A stretch of DNA of 64,000 nt from an uncultured Mycoplasmatota bacterium. Its GTDB lineage: Bacteria > Bacillota_I > Bacilli_A > RF39 > UBA660. Under the pieces are notes generated by a model. It was not told the origin of the DNA. It saw only the letters and a program-made list of their open reading frames with translations, and searched no databases. Each line of letters begins with the position of its first letter. Position 1 is the stretch's first letter. The stretch is from positions 62,001-126,000 of the forward strand of contig UQSR01000002.1 of NCBI GenBank assembly GCA_900543825.1. The letters are read 5' to 3'. Made by a program: the position numbers and the translations under genes. Positions 61,976-64,000 of this stretch are shown piece after piece.

Positions 61976-62816
61976 GCCCAAAAACTATACAAGTAGAGAT
62001 ATAGTAAATATAATATCAAAAAAATTAAATACCAAAAAAGTAGGCCATACAGGTACTCTAGATCCCATCGCTGAAGGCGTATTAGTAGTTCCTATTGGTA
62101 GAGCATTAAAAATATCCGAACTATTAACATCTGAAAAAAAAGAATATATAGCTAAAGTAATATTAGGCTATGAAACTGATATGTTAGATATTACTGGCAA
62201 AGAAATAAAAAGAAATATACCAAATATAGATAAAGATAAATTAATAGAAGTATTAAATAGCTTCATAGGAAAATATAATCAAGAAGTACCAATATATTCA
62301 GCGGTCAAAATAAATGGCCGTAAATTATATGAATATGCTAGAAGTAATATCCAAATAACGCCCCCTAGTAAAATAGTAGAAATATATTCTATCTCCTTAT
62401 TAGAGGGACCAATATATAAAGAAGATATAATAGAATTTACTATGAAATGTGAAGTAAGTAAAGGAACATATATAAGAAGTCTAATACGCGATATAGCTTA
62501 TAAATTATCTACTTATGGTACTATGAAAGAACTAATAAGAACAAAACAAGGCTCATTTTTACTAGAGGATGCATTCACTTTAGAAGATATCCAAAAAGAT
62601 AATTATAAATTATTGAGTATCAAAGAAGCACTACCTAATATAAAAATAACCAAAATAGATGACAAAACATTAAAACAAGTAAAGAATGGTATGGTATTAG
62701 ATAAATTTTTTGAAGAAGAAATCTCTCTTTTAGTAGATAAAGACGGAAGAGAAATAGCTATCTATAAAGACATAGGAAATGGAAAAGTAAAACCATATAA
62801 AATGATCGAGGTGTAA
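61950..62816 (+). CDS. truB: tRNA pseudouridine-55 synthase TruB
   Basis: The 288-residue enzyme makes pseudouridine 55 in the T loop of tRNAs. It begins MNGILIVNKPKNYTSRDIVN and has the catalytic Asp in GHTGTLDPIAEGVL. Later blocks include YSAVKINGRKLYEYAR and SKGTYIRSLIRDIA. A C-terminal PUA-like region is present. mutL follows one base after the stop. Confidence 0.95.
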   Translation: MNGILIVNKPKNYTSRDIVNIISKKLNTKKVGHTGTLDPIAEGVLVVPIGRALKISELLTSEKKEYIAKVILGYETDMLDITGKEIKRNIPNIDKDKLIEVLNSFIGKYNQEVPIYSAVKINGRKLYEYARSNIQITPPSKIVEIYSISLLEGPIYKEDIIEFTMKCEVSKGTYIRSLIRDIAYKLSTYGTMKELIRTKQGSFLLEDAFTLEDIQKDNYKLLSIKEALPNIKITKIDDKTLKQVKNGMVLDKFFEEEISLLVDKDGREIAIYKDIGNGKVKPYKMIEV

Positions 62817-62817
62817 A

Positions 62818-64000
62818 ATGAGTAGAATAAAAGTAATGGATGAACTCTTGTCCAATAAAATAGCAGCAGGAGAAGTAGTAGAAAAAGTAGTATCCATCGT
62901 AAAAGAATTAGTAGAAAATTCCATAGATGCCAAAGCCACTATGATAAAAGTAGATTTAAAAGAAGCAGGATTAAGAGAAATAACTGTAACCGATAATGGT
63001 ATAGGTATGGATAAAAATGATGCTCAGTTAGCCTTTCAAAGACATGCTACAAGTAAACTATACACAGACGATGATTTATTTAACATAAATTCATTAGGTT
63101 TTAGAGGAGAAGCTCTTCCCTCTATAGCGGCAGTATCTGATGTAGTATTAAAAACTTGCCAAGATGATGTTGGAACACAGATTCATATAAAAGGAGGAAA
63201 AATATTAGAAAATAAACCCTCTGAAGGAAGAATCGGAACGCAAATAACGGTAACCAATCTATTCTATAATACTCCTGCCAGATTAAAACATCTCTCTAGT
63301 CCCTATGCCGAGCTAGCTAATGTAACTGAATATGTAAATAAAATGGCACTTTCTTATCCAAAAGTAAAATTCATCTTAACAAACGATGAAAAAGAATTAT
63401 TAAATACTGATGGTAGTGGTAATCTATTAAAAGTAATAAAATCAATATATGGATTAGACATAGCAAAGAAAATGTTGCCAATCGAAATATCAAATGATGA
63501 CTATGAAGTATCAGGATATATCTCTCTTCCTGAGGTTAACCGTTCAAGTAGAAATCATATGACAGTCTTAGTAAATGGAAGAGTAATAAAAAATCAATAT
63601 CTAAATAGAATCATAAATGACGCCTATTTCTCATTCAAAGAAGATACACGTTATCCTATTGTAGTAATCAAAATAACAGCAGATCCAATTTTAGTAGATG
63701 TAAATATTCATCCATCAAAACAAGATATTAAATTCAGTAATTTTGAAGACTTAAAAAATATGATAAGTGAAGAAATAAATAAAACAATAAGGAACAAATT
63801 ACTTATACCTAAAATAGAAGTAAAAGAACAGCCTACTGCAAAGTATGAAAATCTAAGTTTAAATTTAGAAAGAAATAGTATAAGTGAAGAACCATCTCTT
63901 TTAGATAAACAGAAATTAACTAATCTCGTAAACTTTAATTATGAACCAAATAATGAACTAGACAATGAAGAAGAACCATCATATATTGAAGAGAGACCTA
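62818..64000 (+). CDS. mutL: DNA mismatch repair protein MutL (3' partial)
   Basis: The first 394 codons are present and the gene runs off the right edge. GHKL ATPase motifs: KELVENSIDAKA, DNGIGM, TSKLY, GFRGEALPS. The transducer domain shows VNGRV and DVNIHPSKQDIKF. The usual VxRPASVxKE sequence reads EKVVSIVKE, a variant near the ATP lid but not a catalytic loss. The endonuclease domain would lie beyond the window. mutS is not adjacent; the gene follows truB in the operon. Confidence 0.95.
   Translation, partial: MSRIKVMDELLSNKIAAGEVVEKVVSIVKELVENSIDAKATMIKVDLKEAGLREITVTDNGIGMDKNDAQLAFQRHATSKLYTDDDLFNINSLGFRGEALPSIAAVSDVVLKTCQDDVGTQIHIKGGKILENKPSEGRIGTQITVTNLFYNTPARLKHLSSPYAELANVTEYVNKMALSYPKVKFILTNDEKELLNTDGSGNLLKVIKSIYGLDIAKKMLPIEISNDDYEVSGYISLPEVNRSSRNHMTVLVNGRVIKNQYLNRIINDAYFSFKEDTRYPIVVIKITADPILVDVNIHPSKQDIKFSNFEDLKNMISEEINKTIRNKLLIPKIEVKEQPTAKYENLSLNLERNSISEEPSLLDKQKLTNLVNFNYEPNNELDNEEEPSYIEERP

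Overview
The window is an AT-rich, gene-dense stretch of a low-GC Bacillota genome. Gene order resembles Bacillus in several places: prpC-prkC-rsgA-rpe followed by a small opposite-strand rpmB candidate; mrnC-rlmB-sigma factor; yqeG-yqeH; rimP-nusA-ylxR-infB-rbfA-nrnA-truB. Together with a SigK-like sigma factor, this points to the class Bacilli, perhaps one of the uncultured gut lineages near RF39/Erysipelotrichales. That placement is inference. Tryptophan is written TGG throughout intact genes and UGA ends at least one clear gene, so the standard bacterial code is assumed.

Layout. 1-3.6 kb: the end of a VanY-type peptidase, an SmtB/ArsR sensor with its palindromic operator, a metal-exporting P-type ATPase and a DUF6512 membrane protein. 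3.6-9.8 kb: RlmN, the PrpC/PrkC phosphatase-kinase pair, RsgA, Rpe, small genes and an L28-like gene. 9.8-19.9 kb: SigK-like factor, YqeG/YqeH, a membrane protein plus glycosyltransferase, Mini-III, RlmB, a divergent sigma factor and UvrA. 20-28 kb: accessory genes, including a Bro-N/DinD-like gene that shares a palindromic box with uvrA, two HExxH proteins, a HerA-type ATPase, a DUF3800 protein, a truncated ABC-F gene, a metallophosphoesterase and an apparently unannotated small RNA.

28-42.7 kb is a defence-type island: a KAP P-loop ATPase, a nuclease-like DUF5655 protein, a membrane protein and a complete type I restriction-modification system. Its two hsdS genes lie head to head around a tyrosine recombinase and share three pairs of inverted repeats, so the specificity subunit is very probably switched by inversion. 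42.7-48.4 kb is a BceRS-BceAB peptide sensing/export module followed by a VanZ/RDD protein. 48.4-56 kb is mixed: an AlbA_2 regulator with repeated DNA motifs, an amidase with five LysM repeats, RNase J, and three decayed genes (response regulator, Bro-N copy, HipA-like). 56-64 kb is the translation/ribosome-maturation operon, with a one-domain RimP, ending inside mutL.

The signal that ordinary annotation does not explain is a dispersed family of intergenic hairpins. At least 16 copies lie in seven clusters of two or three, with an eighth, decayed cluster. The outer stem sequence differs from copy to copy but stays base-paired, and always ends in an opposed C and T enclosing a short inner stem or loop, usually C...G. 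Other unexplained items are a roughly 110-nt RNA with a strong promoter and terminator, a 14-bp motif repeated both upstream of and inside the AlbA_2 gene, a leader terminator before a Cys-rich surface protein, and an unknown protein translationally coupled to HsdM.
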